From Polaribacter septentrionalilitoris (GTDB lineage Bacteria; Bacteroidota; Bacteroidia; Flavobacteriales; Flavobacteriaceae), in assembly GCF_009832745.1 (NCBI RefSeq), contig NZ_VRMJ01000014.1, forward strand, positions 62,001-126,000: DNA of 64,000 nucleotides, in the 5' to 3' direction. A program made the position numbers and the translations under genes. Each line of letters begins with the position of its first letter. Position 1 is the stretch's first letter. Shown here piece after piece: positions 37,527-46,829 of the stretch. The notes under the pieces were generated by a model. That model searched no databases. It was not told the origin of the DNA and saw only the letters and a list, made by a program, of their open reading frames with translations.

Positions 37527-37594
37527 TGTCATTACGATGAAGAAAAACCAAGTAGTCTATTGAACCAGATTACTTCATTAAGTTCTCAATGACT
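37527..37594. repeat. Palindromic dispersed repeat between grpE and dnaJ
   Basis: The element begins TGTCATTACGATGAAG and ends TTCATTAAGTTCTCAATGAC. Its outer ends (GTCATT/AATGAC) and inner AAGTAGTCT/AGATTACTT are inverted, forming an imperfect long stem. It resembles a flavobacterial REP family ending in GTCATT. Its right end supplies an upstream in-frame ATG for dnaJ, which I do not use. Confidence 0.65.
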
Positions 37595-37609
37595 AAAAAA
37601 AAAAATAAA

Positions 37610-38743
37610 ATGGCAAAACAAGACTTTTACGAGGTATTAGGAATATCAAAATCAGCAACTCAAGCTGAAATTAAAAAAGCCTACAGAAAAATGGCAATTA
37701 AATATCATCCAGATAAAAATCCTGGAGATAAAACTGCCGAAGAAAACTTTAAAAAGGCTGCAGAAGCATATGAAGTTTTAAGTGATGAAAACAAAAAAGC
37801 ACGTTATGATCAATACGGTCATGCTGCTTTTGATGGCCCACAAGGTGGTGGCGGTTTTGGTGGCGGAGGTATGGATATGGATGACATATTCAGCCAATTT
37901 GGAGATATCTTTGGAGGAGGCTTTGGTGGCGGCTTTGGAGGTTTTGGCGGTGGTGGAGGCCAACGTCAAGCAAGAGTAAAAGGAAGTAATATGCGTATTC
38001 GTGTAAAACTTACTTTAGAAGAAATTGCAAAAGGCATAGAAAAAAAAGTAAAAGTTCGCAGAAAAGTTCAAGCATCAGGAGTTACTTATAAGACATGTAC
38101 AACATGTAATGGTTCTGGTCAGCAAATGCGAGTTACCAATACTATTTTAGGTAGAATGCAAACTGCTACTACCTGTGGAACTTGTTCTGGAGCTGGAGAG
38201 ATAATGGATAAGAAACCAAATGGAGCAGATGCTCAAGGTTTAATTGTTGAAGAAGAAACGGTTTCTATTAATATACCTGCTGGTGTAACTGAAGGAGTTC
38301 AATTAAAAGTAGGAGGAAAGGGTAATGAAGCACCTGGTAAAAACTCAATAGCTGGTGATTTATTAGTGTTGATTGAAGAAATTCCTCACAATACATTAAA
38401 AAGAGAAGGTACAAATATTCATTATGATTTGTATGTCAATTTCTCCGAAGCAGTTTTAGGAACAAGTAAAGAGGTTGAAACTGTTACAGGTAAAGTTAAA
38501 ATTAAAATTGAAGCAGGAACTCAGTCAGGAAAAATATTAAGATTAAAAGGCAAAGGTTTACCTAGTATTGAAAGTTATGGTTCAGGTGATTTCTTAATCC
38601 ATATTAATGTTTGGACACCTCAAGAATTAAATAAAGAACAAAGACTGTTCTTTGAAAAAATGTCGGATGATGAAAACTTTATACCAAGCCCAAATAAATC
38701 TGATAAATCATTTTTTGAAAAAGTAAAGGATATGTTCTCTTAA
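37610..38743 (+). CDS. dnaJ: Chaperone protein DnaJ
   Basis: The Hsp40 co-chaperone that stimulates DnaK. 377 aa from MAKQDFYEVLG. The J domain has YHPDKNPGD (HPD); a Gly/Phe-rich linker covers residues 75-115. The cysteine-rich region holds only two of the usual four CxxCxGxG repeats, CTTCNGSG near 158 and CGTCSGAG near 184; repeats 1 and 4 are absent (the matching places read VQASGVTYKT and PNGADAQGL). That leaves the second zinc site only. The substrate-binding beta domains follow. Confidence 0.94.
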   Translation: MAKQDFYEVLGISKSATQAEIKKAYRKMAIKYHPDKNPGDKTAEENFKKAAEAYEVLSDENKKARYDQYGHAAFDGPQGGGGFGGGGMDMDDIFSQFGDIFGGGFGGGFGGFGGGGGQRQARVKGSNMRIRVKLTLEEIAKGIEKKVKVRRKVQASGVTYKTCTTCNGSGQQMRVTNTILGRMQTATTCGTCSGAGEIMDKKPNGADAQGLIVEEETVSINIPAGVTEGVQLKVGGKGNEAPGKNSIAGDLLVLIEEIPHNTLKREGTNIHYDLYVNFSEAVLGTSKEVETVTGKVKIKIEAGTQSGKILRLKGKGLPSIESYGSGDFLIHINVWTPQELNKEQRLFFEKMSDDENFIPSPNKSDKSFFEKVKDMFS

Positions 38744-38811
38744 GAATATAAGATTCGTAAAAAACAATTGTTTTTTTTCTGGAAAATGTTTTTTAGTAAA
38801 AAAAAATAATA

Positions 38812-38897
38812 TATATTTGCAGTGTTGTTGATTTATCAGCAACACTTTTTCTTTTTCATAGCAATTTTTCCCACTCAAATTTTGAGTGGGTTTTTTT
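38812..38897 (+). ncRNA. Candidate small RNA upstream of rnpB
   Basis: A TATATTTG box (38812-38819) precedes two strong hairpins: AGTGTTGTTGA/TCAGCAACACT (38821-38846, followed by TTTTTCTTTTT) and CCCACTCAA/TTGAGTGGG (38870-38890, followed by seven T). Nothing is translated. Either the second hairpin terminates dnaJ read-through and the first is also a terminator, or a short structured RNA of about 75 bases is made here. Confidence 0.4.
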
Positions 38898-38922
38898 ATG
38901 AATGAGATTAATTATAAAAAAT

Positions 38923-39230
38923 AGCAGACTTATCTTATCGTCCCAAATTTGTTTGGGAAGGAAAGTCCGGACACCAAAGAGTAAGTATAGCGGATAACAT
39001 CCGTCCAACGTAAGTTGAGGACAAGTGCAACAGAAAGAATGTACAGTTAGGCTGTAGTGAAACCAGGTAAACTCTATACGGTGCAATGCCATGTATATTA
39101 GAGCTTGAGAGCTACTCGCTCGATTCTAAAGGGTAGGCAGATAGATTCTAAGAGTAATTTTAGAACTAGATAAATGATAAGAACCTTTTAATAAGGATAC
39201 AGAATTCGGCTTATTAGTCTGCTTTTTTTA
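38923..39230 (+). ncRNA. rnpB: RNase P RNA
   Basis: The catalytic RNA of RNase P, which matures tRNA 5' ends. The P1 stem pairs AGCAGACT with AGTCTGCT at 39216-39223. The conserved core GGAAGGAAAGTCCGGACACC is near the 5' end, and ACAGAATTCGGCTTAT, pairing with the core, is near the 3' end; GTGAAACCAGGTAAACTC lies in the middle. Length of about 300 nt is usual for type A RNA in the phylum. A T-run forms the terminator. The following 230 bases to acnB are AT-rich with no gene. Confidence 0.95.
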
Positions 39231-39372
39231 TTAATTTTTTACAGACTTATCAAATAAATGTAAAAAAAAATCCTTTTTTCTAAATTAAATTCAGTGTTTG
39301 TTTAAATATTCTTTTTTTATTCATTAATTGTTGCATTTTATTAATTATACTTTAAAATTAATATAAAAAATG

Positions 39373-39380
39373 TATGTTTG
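39373..39380 (+). promoter_or_regulatory. Possible -7 box upstream of acnB
   Basis: TATGTTTG matches TAnnTTTG, 83 bases before the acnB ATG. The -33 element is weak. Confidence 0.4.
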
Positions 39381-39462
39381 TCCTACTAAAATTAACCGAA
39401 AAAAAAGCAGTATACTTTAACTAAAATTAGGGTGTAAAACTTTTAGAAAAAAGATTTTTTTC

Positions 39463-42243
39463 ATGCAAACTTACAAGGATTACCTTATTGAAATAGAAGA
39501 ACGTAAAGCACAAGGTCTTCAACCAAAACCTATTGATGGTCAGGAATTATTAAGCGAAATTATTGCGCAAATTAAAGATGTAAATAATGAGTATAGAGCA
39601 GATTCTCTAAACTTTTTTATATACAATGTATTACCCGGTACTACAAGTGCAGCAAGTGTAAAATCCCAATTCTTAAAAGAAATCATTTTGGGTGAATCTA
39701 AAGTTGAAGAAATTACAACTGAATTTGCATTTGAGTTATTATCTCATATGAAAGGTGGTCCATCAATTACTGTTTTGTTAGATTTAGTTTTACTAGGCAA
39801 AGACATTGAAATTGCTAAAAAAGCAGCAGAGGTATTAAAAACGCAAGTGTTTTTATATGAAGCAGATGTAGAAAGATTAGAAGATGCATATAAAAAGGGT
39901 TGTCCTATTTCTAAAGAATTATTAGAAAGTTATGCCCAAGCAGAATTTTTTACAAAACTTCCAGAAGTAGAAGAAGAAATTGAAGTAGTTACCTATATCG
40001 CAGGTGTTGGTGATATCTCTACAGATTTATTATCTCCAGGTGCCGATGCACACTCTAGATCAGATCGTGAGTTACATGGGCAATGTATGTTTGAGCATAA
40101 TAAAGAAATGCAACAAGAATTGTTAGATTTAAAAGAGCAGCATCCTGACAAGCGTGTTATGTTAATCGCTGAAAAAGGAACTATGGGGGTAGGATCTTCA
40201 AGAATGTCTGGTGTAAATAATGTTGCACTATGGACAGGAATTTCTTCAAGTCCTTATGTACCATTTATCAATATAGCTCCAGTAATTGCTGGTACTAATG
40301 GGATAGCACCAATTTTCTTAACAACTGTTGGAGTTACAGGTGGAATAGGTATCGATTTAAAAAATTGGGTACAGCAAAAAGATGCAGATGGTAATACAAT
40401 TGTTAATGAAGAAGGAGAACCAATCTTAAAACAAATGTATTCAGTTGAAACAGGAACAGTTTTAACAATAAATACTAAAGAAAAGAAATTATATAGTGGT
40501 AATGTAGAATTAAAAGACATCTCTACAGCTCTTACACCTCCAAAAATGGAATTTATTAAAGCAGGAGGTTCTTATGCAGTAGTTTTTGGTAAAAAATTAC
40601 AAACGTTATCATGTAATATATTAGGTATAGATGTACCTCAAGTTTATGCCCCTTCTAAAGAGGTGTCTATTGAAGGTCAAGGTTTAACTGCTGTTGAGAA
40701 AATTTTCAATAAAAATGCAGTAGGAACAACACCTGGAAAAACATTACATGCAGGTTCAAATGTTCGTGTAGAAGTAAATATTGTAGGTTCTCAAGATACT
40801 ACTGGTTTAATGACGTCTCAAGAATTAGAAATGATGGCAGCAACTATTGTATCTCCAATCGTAGATGCTGGTTATCAATCAGGATGTCATACAGCTTCTG
40901 TATGGGATGATAAATCAAAAGCGAACATTCCTAGATTAATGAAATTTATGAATGATTTTGGTTTAATCACTGCACGTGACCCTAAAGGACAATATCATGC
41001 AATGACAGATGTAATTCATAAAGTTTTAAATGATATTACTGTTGATGATTGGGATATTATTATTGGTGGTGATTCTCATACACGTATGTCTAAAGGTGTT
41101 GCTTTTGGTGCAGATTCTGGTACTGTAGCTCTTGCTTTAGCAACTGGTGAAGCTACTATGCCAATTCCTGAGTCAGTTAAAGTTACCTTTAAAGGTGAAA
41201 TGAAAAGTTTTATGGATTTTCGTGATGTAGTGCATGCAACTCAACAACAAATGTTAAAGCAATTTGGAGGAGAAAATGTATTTCAAGGAAGAATCATCGA
41301 AGTTCATATTGGAACATTAACTTCTGATCAAGCATTTACCTTTACAGATTGGACAGCAGAAATGAAAGCCAAAGCGTCTATCTGTATTTCAGAAGAAGAA
41401 ACATTAATTGAATCTTTAGAAATAGCAAGAGATCGTATCCAAATCATGATTGATAAGGGTATGGATAACGAAAAACAAATGTTACAAGGTTTAGTTGATA
41501 AAGCGAATAATAGAATTCAAGAATTGAAAACAGGAATCAAGCCTGCTTTAAAACCAGATGCTGATGCTAATTATTATGCTGATGTTGTTATTGATTTAGA
41601 TGAAATTGCTGAACCAATGATTGCTGATCCAGATGTTAATAATGAAGATGTTTCTAAGCGTTATACGCATGATACTATTCGTCCATTATCTTTTTATGGA
41701 GGAACTAAAAAAGTAGACCTAGGTTTTATTGGTTCTTGTATGATTCACAAAGGAGATATGCAGATTTTAGCTCAAATGTTAAAAAATATCGAAGCCCAAC
41801 AAGGAGAAATAGAGTTTAAAGCTCCTTTAGTTGTTGCTCCACCAACATATAACATTGTTGATGAATTAAAAGCAGAAGGAGACTGGGAAGTATTACAAAA
41901 GTATTCAGGTTTTGAGTTTGATGATAGTTTACCTAAAGGTTTAGCACGTACTAAGTATAAAAATATGTTGTATTTAGAGCGTCCTGGATGTAACTTATGT
42001 ATGGGTAATCAAGAGAAGGCAGAACCAGGTGATACTGTAATGGCAACATCTACACGTTTATTTCAAGGAAGAGTTGTAAAAGATACAGGTGAGAAAAAAG
42101 GAGAGTCGTTATTGTCTTCAACACCAGTAGTAGTTTTATCTACAATTTTAGGAAGAACACCAACCATGGAAGAATATGAAAAAGCGGTAGAAGGTATCGT
42201 TTTAACTAAGTTTAAACCATCTCAAAAACAATTGGTTATCTAA
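39463..42243 (+). CDS. acnB: Aconitate hydratase B
   Basis: Interconverts citrate and isocitrate in the TCA cycle. 926 aa with the AcnB order: a HEAT-like domain first, then the swivel domain, then the catalytic Fe-S domains. Visible are PGADAHSRSDRELHGQCMFE, GDSHTRMSKGVAFGADSGT, GSCMIHKGDM and PGCNLCMGNQ, which supply the cluster cysteines. Length is a little above the E. coli protein (865 aa), with an insertion around residues 615-680. It is followed by a terminator and then by a second, mitochondrial-type aconitase. Confidence 0.95.
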   Translation: MQTYKDYLIEIEERKAQGLQPKPIDGQELLSEIIAQIKDVNNEYRADSLNFFIYNVLPGTTSAASVKSQFLKEIILGESKVEEITTEFAFELLSHMKGGPSITVLLDLVLLGKDIEIAKKAAEVLKTQVFLYEADVERLEDAYKKGCPISKELLESYAQAEFFTKLPEVEEEIEVVTYIAGVGDISTDLLSPGADAHSRSDRELHGQCMFEHNKEMQQELLDLKEQHPDKRVMLIAEKGTMGVGSSRMSGVNNVALWTGISSSPYVPFINIAPVIAGTNGIAPIFLTTVGVTGGIGIDLKNWVQQKDADGNTIVNEEGEPILKQMYSVETGTVLTINTKEKKLYSGNVELKDISTALTPPKMEFIKAGGSYAVVFGKKLQTLSCNILGIDVPQVYAPSKEVSIEGQGLTAVEKIFNKNAVGTTPGKTLHAGSNVRVEVNIVGSQDTTGLMTSQELEMMAATIVSPIVDAGYQSGCHTASVWDDKSKANIPRLMKFMNDFGLITARDPKGQYHAMTDVIHKVLNDITVDDWDIIIGGDSHTRMSKGVAFGADSGTVALALATGEATMPIPESVKVTFKGEMKSFMDFRDVVHATQQQMLKQFGGENVFQGRIIEVHIGTLTSDQAFTFTDWTAEMKAKASICISEEETLIESLEIARDRIQIMIDKGMDNEKQMLQGLVDKANNRIQELKTGIKPALKPDADANYYADVVIDLDEIAEPMIADPDVNNEDVSKRYTHDTIRPLSFYGGTKKVDLGFIGSCMIHKGDMQILAQMLKNIEAQQGEIEFKAPLVVAPPTYNIVDELKAEGDWEVLQKYSGFEFDDSLPKGLARTKYKNMLYLERPGCNLCMGNQEKAEPGDTVMATSTRLFQGRVVKDTGEKKGESLLSSTPVVVLSTILGRTPTMEEYEKAVEGIVLTKFKPSQKQLVI

Positions 42244-42265
42244 AAATCAATTTTAAAGATATTTT

Positions 42266-42298
42266 AAAGCTCAAGTTGTTACTTGAGCTTTTTTTATT
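42266..42298 (+). terminator. Terminator of acnB
   Basis: AAAGCTCAAGT and ACTTGAGCTTT close a TGTT loop, followed by more T. Confidence 0.88.
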
Positions 42299-42432
42299 TA
42301 AAAAATTGAACTTTAATAAATTTAATAGAAAATAGAAATGGCATTATAGAAATAAAATTAAAAAGAGAGATTGTTAAGTAATCTAATTTTTTTAATTTAG
42401 TAGAATAAGAATAATTTAAAAATTGAAACTAT

Positions 42433-44700
42433 ATGGCTTTTGATATTGATATGATAAAAAAGGTTTATTCAAGTATGAAAGAACGGGTAGATGCTGCACG
42501 TGAGATTACTGGAAAACCAATGACTTTGGCAGAAAAAATCTTGTATTCTCACCTATGGGATGGAACTCCATCAAAAGCATTCACCAGAGGTAAGGATTAT
42601 GTAGATTTTGCACCTGATAGAATTGCTTGTCAAGATGCAACTGCACAAATGGCTTTATTACAGTTTATGCAAGCAGGTAAGCAAAAAGTTGCTGTACCTA
42701 CTACAGTTCACTGTGATCACTTAATTCAGGCAAAAGATGGAGCTGCAACAGATTTAAAACACGCTAATAATGTAAGTAGTGAAGTTTTTAATTTTCTAGA
42801 ATCTGTTTCTAACAAATATGGAATTGGTTTTTGGAAACCAGGAGCAGGAATTATTCATCAAGTAGTATTAGAAAATTATGCTTTTCCTGGAGGAATGATG
42901 ATTGGTACTGATTCTCATACTGTAAATGCAGGAGGATTAGGTATGGTTGCTATTGGAGTTGGTGGTGCTGATGCTGTAGACGTAATGGCAGGTATGGCTT
43001 GGGAATTAAAATTCCCTAAATTAATAGGTGTAAAATTAACTGGAAAACTTTCGGGTTGGACTGCGCCAAAAGATGTGATCCTAAAAGTAGCAGAAATTTT
43101 AACCGTAAAAGGAGGTACAGGTGCAATTGTAGAATATTTTGGACCTGGAGCAACTTCTATGTCTTGTACAGGTAAAGGGACAATTTGTAATATGGGAGCT
43201 GAAATAGGAGCAACCACTTCTACTTTTGGTTATGATGAATCTATGGAGCGTTATTTACGTGCTACAGATAGAGAAGATGTCGCAGATGCAGCAAATACAG
43301 TGAAAGAATATTTAACAGCTGACACTGAAGTATATGAAAATCCAGAAAACTACTTTGATCAAGTTATAGAAATAAACCTATCTGAATTAGGGCCTTTATT
43401 AAACGGACCTTTTACTCCAGATTTATCTACAGAAGTTGGAGCTTCAATGACAGAAAAAGCAAATACTAATGATTGGCCATTAAAAGTAGAATGGGGATTA
43501 ATTGGTTCTTGTACAAACTCTTCTTACGAAGATTTATCTAGAGCTTCTTCTATTGCACAACAAGCCATAGACAAAGGATTAAAAACAAAAGCAGAATTCG
43601 GAATTAACCCAGGTTCTGAACAAGTGCGTTATACAGCAGAAAGAGATGGTATTTTAGGAATTTTCGAAAAACTAGATGCTACAATTTTCACCAATGCTTG
43701 TGGACCTTGTATTGGTCAATGGGCAAGATATTCAGATCCTAAAAATGCACCAAAAAATAGTATAGTACATTCATTTAATAGAAATTTTGCAAAACGTGCA
43801 GACGGAAACCCTAATACGCACGCTTTTGTAGCTTCACCAGAGCTAACTGCAGCAATTGCAATTGCAGGTCGTTTAGATTTTAATCCTTTAAAGGATACTT
43901 TAATCAACGAAAATGGAGAAGAAGTAATGCTAGATGAACCAACTGGATGGGAATTACCTCCAAAAGGTTTCGAAGTAAAAGAGAATGGATATCTGGCACC
44001 AATGGCAGATGGAAGTGGAGTGGAAGTAAAAGTAGCTTCAGATTCTGAAAGATTACAATTATTAACTCCTTTTGAGCCTTTAGGGGGTAATATTTCTGGA
44101 GCAAAATTATTAATCAAAGCTTTTGGTAAATGTACAACAGATCATATTTCTATGGCTGGACCATGGTTACGTTTTAGAGGACATTTAGATAATATTGCCA
44201 ATAACACACTTATAGGAGCTGTAAATGCCTTTAATAAAAAGACAAACTTTGTGAAAAGTCAGTTAACAGGTGAGTATGATGCAGTACCTGCAACACAAAG
44301 AGCGTACAAAAAAGCAGGAATTAAAACAATTGTTGTAGGAGACCATAATTATGGGGAAGGTTCTTCAAGAGAACATGCTGCAATGCAGCCTAGACACTTG
44401 GGGGTTGCTGCAGTAATTGTAAAATCTTTTGCAAGAATACATGAAACAAACTTGAAAAAGCAAGGAATGTTAGGTTTAACTTTTGATAATGAAGTAGATT
44501 ATGATCTAATTCAAGAAGATGATACCTTTAATTTCTTAGATTTAAATGAATTTGCTCCAGACAAACAGCTAACCTTAGAAGTTGTTCATGTTGATGGAAG
44601 TAAAGATACCATTAAGTTAAATCATACGTATAATGATGCACAAATAAAATGGTATAATGAAGGTTCTGCACTGAACTTAATTAAAAAACAGAACGCATAA
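42433..44700 (+). CDS. Aconitate hydratase, mitochondrial type
   Basis: A second aconitase, 755 aa, of the eukaryotic mitochondrial (ACO2-like) group rather than bacterial AcnA (about 890 aa). Motifs: [20 protein letters not shown] near 156, [11 protein letters not shown] near 357 and [11 protein letters not shown] near 416 (cluster cysteines), and [20 protein letters not shown] near 638, with the substrate-binding serine. It catalyses the same reaction as AcnB just upstream but has a separate promoter region and terminator. I leave the symbol blank because acnA usually means another subfamily. Confidence 0.93.
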   Translation: MAFDIDMIKKVYSSMKERVDAAREITGKPMTLAEKILYSHLWDGTPSKAFTRGKDYVDFAPDRIACQDATAQMALLQFMQAGKQKVAVPTTVHCDHLIQAKDGAATDLKHANNVSSEVFNFLESVSNKYGIGFWKPGAGIIHQVVLENYAFPGGMMIGTDSHTVNAGGLGMVAIGVGGADAVDVMAGMAWELKFPKLIGVKLTGKLSGWTAPKDVILKVAEILTVKGGTGAIVEYFGPGATSMSCTGKGTICNMGAEIGATTSTFGYDESMERYLRATDREDVADAANTVKEYLTADTEVYENPENYFDQVIEINLSELGPLLNGPFTPDLSTEVGASMTEKANTNDWPLKVEWGLIGSCTNSSYEDLSRASSIAQQAIDKGLKTKAEFGINPGSEQVRYTAERDGILGIFEKLDATIFTNACGPCIGQWARYSDPKNAPKNSIVHSFNRNFAKRADGNPNTHAFVASPELTAAIAIAGRLDFNPLKDTLINENGEEVMLDEPTGWELPPKGFEVKENGYLAPMADGSGVEVKVASDSERLQLLTPFEPLGGNISGAKLLIKAFGKCTTDHISMAGPWLRFRGHLDNIANNTLIGAVNAFNKKTNFVKSQLTGEYDAVPATQRAYKKAGIKTIVVGDHNYGEGSSREHAAMQPRHLGVAAVIVKSFARIHETNLKKQGMLGLTFDNEVDYDLIQEDDTFNFLDLNEFAPDKQLTLEVVHVDGSKDTIKLNHTYNDAQIKWYNEGSALNLIKKQNA

Positions 44701-44719
44701 TAGATTATAATTTAAAATG

Positions 44720-44750
44720 AAGCTCTCGATGAAATTCGAGAGCTTTTTTA
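44720..44750 (+). terminator. Terminator of the mitochondrial-type aconitase gene
   Basis: AAGCTCTCGA and TCGAGAGCTT with a six-base loop, then TTTT. Confidence 0.88.
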
Positions 44751-44795
44751 TTTACAAATAATAAAACAAAGAAATTTATTGAACTTTAAGAGTAA

Positions 44796-44981
44796 TTACT
44801 TAAAAAAGAGGTATTTGAAATAGATCAATCAATTTCTAAAAATACCAAAGCTTTAGCAGTTTTAGACAGAGAAACTTACATACAAGTTGATTTTGGTGAT
44901 TAGTCAACAGTTGTAACTCAAATTAATTTAGAATTGAATAAAGAAAATTTTCAAAATTTAAATATTTTAATAAAAATATAA
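44796..44981 (+). pseudogene. Remnant of an unidentified gene, interrupted by an amber stop
   Basis: In one frame the sequence reads LLKKEVFEIDQSISKNTKAL, continues to QVDFGD, meets TAG at 44901, then goes on STVVTQINLELNKENFQNLN until TAA at 44979. There is no start codon, and the frame is closed upstream by TAA at 44793. The sense codon pattern on both sides of the stop suggests a truncated, decayed gene. No family recognised. Together with the aconitase terminator it accounts for most of the 355-base gap before the Crp/Fnr gene. Confidence 0.45.
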
Positions 44982-45055
44982 AATGAAAATTTATTTTATG
45001 TAAGTTTTTTAGGAGTGTATAGACTTTTATAATAATCAATTTTAAAATAATTCTC

Positions 45056-45727
45056 ATGAAAAACGTATGGTTTTTTGAAAACGTAAACTTATTCAACCTA
45101 CTTTGTCCTCATAAATTTAAAGATTATAAAAAATGTCATGATTTTGATATCTATAAAAAAAGTGATTACATTTATTTTGAGGCAGATTCTGCAAACAAAA
45201 TTTTTTTAATAGAAAAAGGAAAAGTAAAAATAGGCTATTACACAGAAGAAGGTGATGAAGTTGTAAAGGCTATTTTAACTAAAGGAGAGTTGTTTGGTGA
45301 AAAAGCTATTTTAGGAGAAGAAAAAAGAAATGAATTTGCACAGTCTATAGATTCTACCACATCAATTTGTCCAATAGGAGTTGAAACTATGCATGATTTA
45401 ATGCGTGACAATAAAACCTTTAGTTTAAAAATTTACAAATTTCTAGGACTTCGTTTTAAAAAACTAGAGCGTAGATTACAATTGATTTTATTTAAAGATA
45501 CAAAAACTCGTTTTTTAGAATTTATGAAAGAATTGTGTGAAGAATATGGTTATGATTGTGATAAAACTGGTGATAAAATAATTGTTCATCCATACACTCA
45601 AAAAGACATAGCTTCTTTAATTGGTACATCAAGATCTAATTTAAATGTATTAATGAACGAATTAAAAGAAGAAAATAAAATTAGTTTTAACAGAAAAGAA
45701 TTAAGAATTCTTCAAAAAATTGCATAA
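45056..45727 (+). CDS. Crp/Fnr family transcriptional regulator
   Basis: A 223-aa regulator. Residues 25-130 form the cyclic-nucleotide-binding-like sensor fold (FEADSANKIFLIEKGKVKIG, then GELFGEKAILGEE), and residues 150-220 form a winged helix (HPYTQKDIASLIGTSRSNLN recognition region). The cysteines at positions 17, 27 and 105 are not in an FNR 4Fe-4S pattern, so oxygen sensing by a cluster is not supported. No obvious operon partner; an exported lipoprotein gene follows in the same direction 77 bases on. Confidence 0.9.
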   Translation: MKNVWFFENVNLFNLLCPHKFKDYKKCHDFDIYKKSDYIYFEADSANKIFLIEKGKVKIGYYTEEGDEVVKAILTKGELFGEKAILGEEKRNEFAQSIDSTTSICPIGVETMHDLMRDNKTFSLKIYKFLGLRFKKLERRLQLILFKDTKTRFLEFMKELCEEYGYDCDKTGDKIIVHPYTQKDIASLIGTSRSNLNVLMNELKEENKISFNRKELRILQKIA

Positions 45728-45775
45728 GTGTTCGCTAGCTAACATTTCAAGACTTTTTTAGGACATAATTTTGTC

Positions 45776-45783
45776 ATCAACAT
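45776..45783 (+). promoter_or_regulatory. Possible -7 box for the lipoprotein gene
   Basis: TAATTTTG matches TAnnTTTG 22 bases before ATG 45805. It lies within GACATAATTTTGTC, a short dyad. No clear -33 element. Confidence 0.4.
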
Positions 45784-45804
45784 TAACATATAAATATTAA
45801 TAAG

Positions 45805-46689
45805 ATGAAAAAAGTTTTAAATTTAGCAATTGCAATTATTATCGCAGTTTTTTTTGTGGCTTGTAGCGAAGACGACAACACACCAACAGTAGGCAGTTTA
45901 ACCCTTAACTTAGATGGTCTAGAGGAATTAGGTACAGACTATGTATACGAAGGGTGGTTAATTGTAAACGGAAACCCAGTAAGTACAGGTGTATTTTCAA
46001 GTGTTACATTTCCTCAATCTTTTGATGTAGATTTAACTGATTTAAATTCTGCAACAACATTTGTACTATCTATTGAACCTGCTGGAGAAACTGGAACAGC
46101 AGCATTAACACCAGCAGATACAAAAATTTTAGCTGGTGATTTTAGTGGAAAATCTGCAGCAGTAAGCTCAAATGGTATTGTTGGAGATTTTAGTAATTCT
46201 TGGGGTAAATACATTTTAGCAACACCTACAGATACAGATAATACCAATGAGTCTAGTGGAGTATGGTTTTTAGACAATTCTAATGCACCACCAGCTGTAT
46301 CAGGTTTGTCTTTACCTACTTTATCTGCAGGATGGAAATATGAAGGATGGGTTGTTTTAAACGGAACACCTGTAAGCACAGGAACTTTTTTAACTCCAAA
46401 TGGAGCAGATGACAATGCTGCAACATCACCTTACAAAGGAACAACCAGTAATGGACCTGGTTTTCCTGGAGAAGATTACTTAAATGGTTCTGCTGCTGGA
46501 ATAAACTTTCCAACAGATTTAAAAGGAGCTACTGTGGTAGTTTCTGTAGAACCATATCCAGATAATAGTCCAGCTCCATTTACTTTAAAACCTCTTGCTC
46601 ATGTTGTTCCTGCAGATGCTTTAGATCACACAGTAATAAATATGGGTACAGGACCTATAGCAGTTTTATCTGGCTCTGTAAGCAGATAA
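45805..46689 (+). CDS. Lipoprotein with two anti-sigma-K-like (RskA-type) repeats
   Basis: A 294-aa exported lipoprotein. The lipobox is FFVAC (Cys20), followed by SEDDN, an acidic export-type start. Two homologous halves are plain: YEGWLIVNGNPVSTGVF near 48 and YEGWVVLNGTPVSTGTF near 179, each followed by a domain ending in VLSIEPAG or VVSVEPYP. The repeat resembles the periplasmic domain of anti-sigma-K factors (YEGWLV pattern), but no membrane anchor or cytoplasmic sigma-binding part is present and no sigma factor gene is near. A surface lipoprotein using this fold is the safest description. Confidence 0.8.
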   Translation: MKKVLNLAIAIIIAVFFVACSEDDNTPTVGSLTLNLDGLEELGTDYVYEGWLIVNGNPVSTGVFSSVTFPQSFDVDLTDLNSATTFVLSIEPAGETGTAALTPADTKILAGDFSGKSAAVSSNGIVGDFSNSWGKYILATPTDTDNTNESSGVWFLDNSNAPPAVSGLSLPTLSAGWKYEGWVVLNGTPVSTGTFLTPNGADDNAATSPYKGTTSNGPGFPGEDYLNGSAAGINFPTDLKGATVVVSVEPYPDNSPAPFTLKPLAHVVPADALDHTVINMGTGPIAVLSGSVSR

Positions 46690-46730
46690 CAGAAAATATA
46701 ATCTTCTATTTAATGTTAATGGTAGATTAA

Positions 46731-46764
46731 AAAAGGGTAATCTTTTTAAGATTACCCTTTTCTG
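46731..46764. terminator. Bidirectional hairpin terminator
   Basis: AAAAGGGTAATCTT pairs perfectly with AAGATTACCCTTTT around TTT. It has T tracts on both strands and lies between convergent genes. Confidence 0.88.
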
Positions 46765-46829
46765 TAAAAAATACCCAATACTACTACAAAAGTAAATATC
46801 GGGTACCAACTAACCAACCAGTTGTATTT

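Noticed and set aside
44815..44828. TTGA-N6-TCAA resembling an FNR site upstream of the Crp/Fnr gene
   Set aside because: It lies in the decayed coding remnant about 230 bases from the start codon, and such dyads are expected by chance in AT-rich DNA.
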